A stretch of 7,706 bases of DNA from an uncultured Bacteroidota bacterium. GTDB lineage: Bacteria > Bacteroidota > Bacteroidia > Bacteroidales > 4484-276. Numbering within the stretch: position 1 is the first letter of the stretch; every line of letters starts with the position of its first letter. The DNA lies in assembly GCA_903930725.1 (NCBI GenBank), contig CAIYZW010000948.1:1-7706 (forward strand), read 5' to 3'. Made by a program: the position numbers and the translations under genes. This document shows, piece by piece, positions 7,606 to 7,706 of this stretch. The notes beneath the pieces were generated by a model that was not told where the DNA came from, searched no databases, and saw nothing but the letters and a program-made list of their open reading frames with translations.

Positions 7606-7706
7606 CTGTTTCGGATGAAATTTCAAGGGAAGTGGTCTTTTGTGGGGATGTGAAATTTGACAAAACAGAAGATTTCAGAAAAAAAATCAGGAAAATTTAT
7701 CCGGGG
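7581..7706 (+). other. Open frame running off the right edge, possible beginning of the next gene
   Basis: After the channel stop codon one plus-strand frame stays open to the end of the window; it begins after an in-frame TAA at 7578-7580. From 7608 it reads VSDEISREVVFCGDVKF and continues with a Lys-rich stretch (DKTEDFRKKIRKIYPG). This has a protein-like composition, and 'VVFCGDVKFD' faintly recalls the start of the mature part of Bacteroidota lytic transglycosylases, but that is only a memory-based impression. No ATG or TTG is in this frame; in-frame GTG codons are at 7632 and 7650. No signal peptide is visible. The only nearby plus-strand ATG (7615) is in another frame and meets a stop after 12 codons. 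It could equally be non-coding spacer or a decayed gene. Confidence 0.2.

Noticed and set aside
7606..7706. Intrinsic terminator after the channel gene
   Set aside because: No inverted repeat of useful length followed by T residues is present before the window ends.
1..7706. A novel defence, mobile or biosynthetic system
   Set aside because: All three large genes belong to known envelope families, and no repeats, integrases, toxin-antitoxin pairs or unusual non-coding stretches were found.

Overview
This window looks like an ordinary piece of a Bacteroidota chromosome, probably from the Bacteroidales/Marinilabiliales side, although the genus cannot be fixed by eye. The reasons are: moderate to low GC; A-rich, Shine-Dalgarno-poor gene starts; a TamA-like barrel protein made as a lipoprotein (TamL), which is a Bacteroidota trait; and a candidate promoter of the Bacteroidota TAnnTTTG type. 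Three large genes lie on the plus strand and fill almost all of the sequence. I see no RNA genes, mobile elements, CRISPR arrays or phage genes.

Layout: positions 1-2690 hold the C-terminal half of a TamB-type (AsmA/DUF490 superfamily) inner-membrane-anchored periplasmic protein, whose 5' end lies outside the window. After a 48-bp gap comes tamL (2739-5099), an Omp85/BamA-superfamily outer-membrane protein with a lipoprotein signal, POTRA-like repeats and a C-terminal barrel. It has no ATG upstream of its lipobox, so it must start at a non-ATG codon, most likely TTG. After a 64-bp gap comes a large MscS-superfamily mechanosensitive channel (5164-7605) with a cleavable signal peptide, a helical periplasmic domain, about 11 membrane segments and a canonical MscS pore and vestibule. 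The last 101 bases hold no complete gene, only an open frame that runs off the window edge and might belong to the next gene.

How they fit together: TamB and TamL are expected to work as one envelope-spanning module, with TamB as a lipophilic beta-groove bridging the periplasm and TamL as its outer-membrane partner. The proposed roles are outer-membrane protein insertion and/or phospholipid movement to the outer membrane. The MscS-like channel protects the inner membrane from hypo-osmotic shock. It may be co-transcribed with the Tam genes or driven from a promoter overlapping the tamL stop codon; either way the cluster concerns envelope integrity. I found no convincing undescribed system. The points worth a second look are the tamB-before-tamL order, the non-ATG start of tamL, the candidate promoter before the channel, and the start-less open frame at the right edge.
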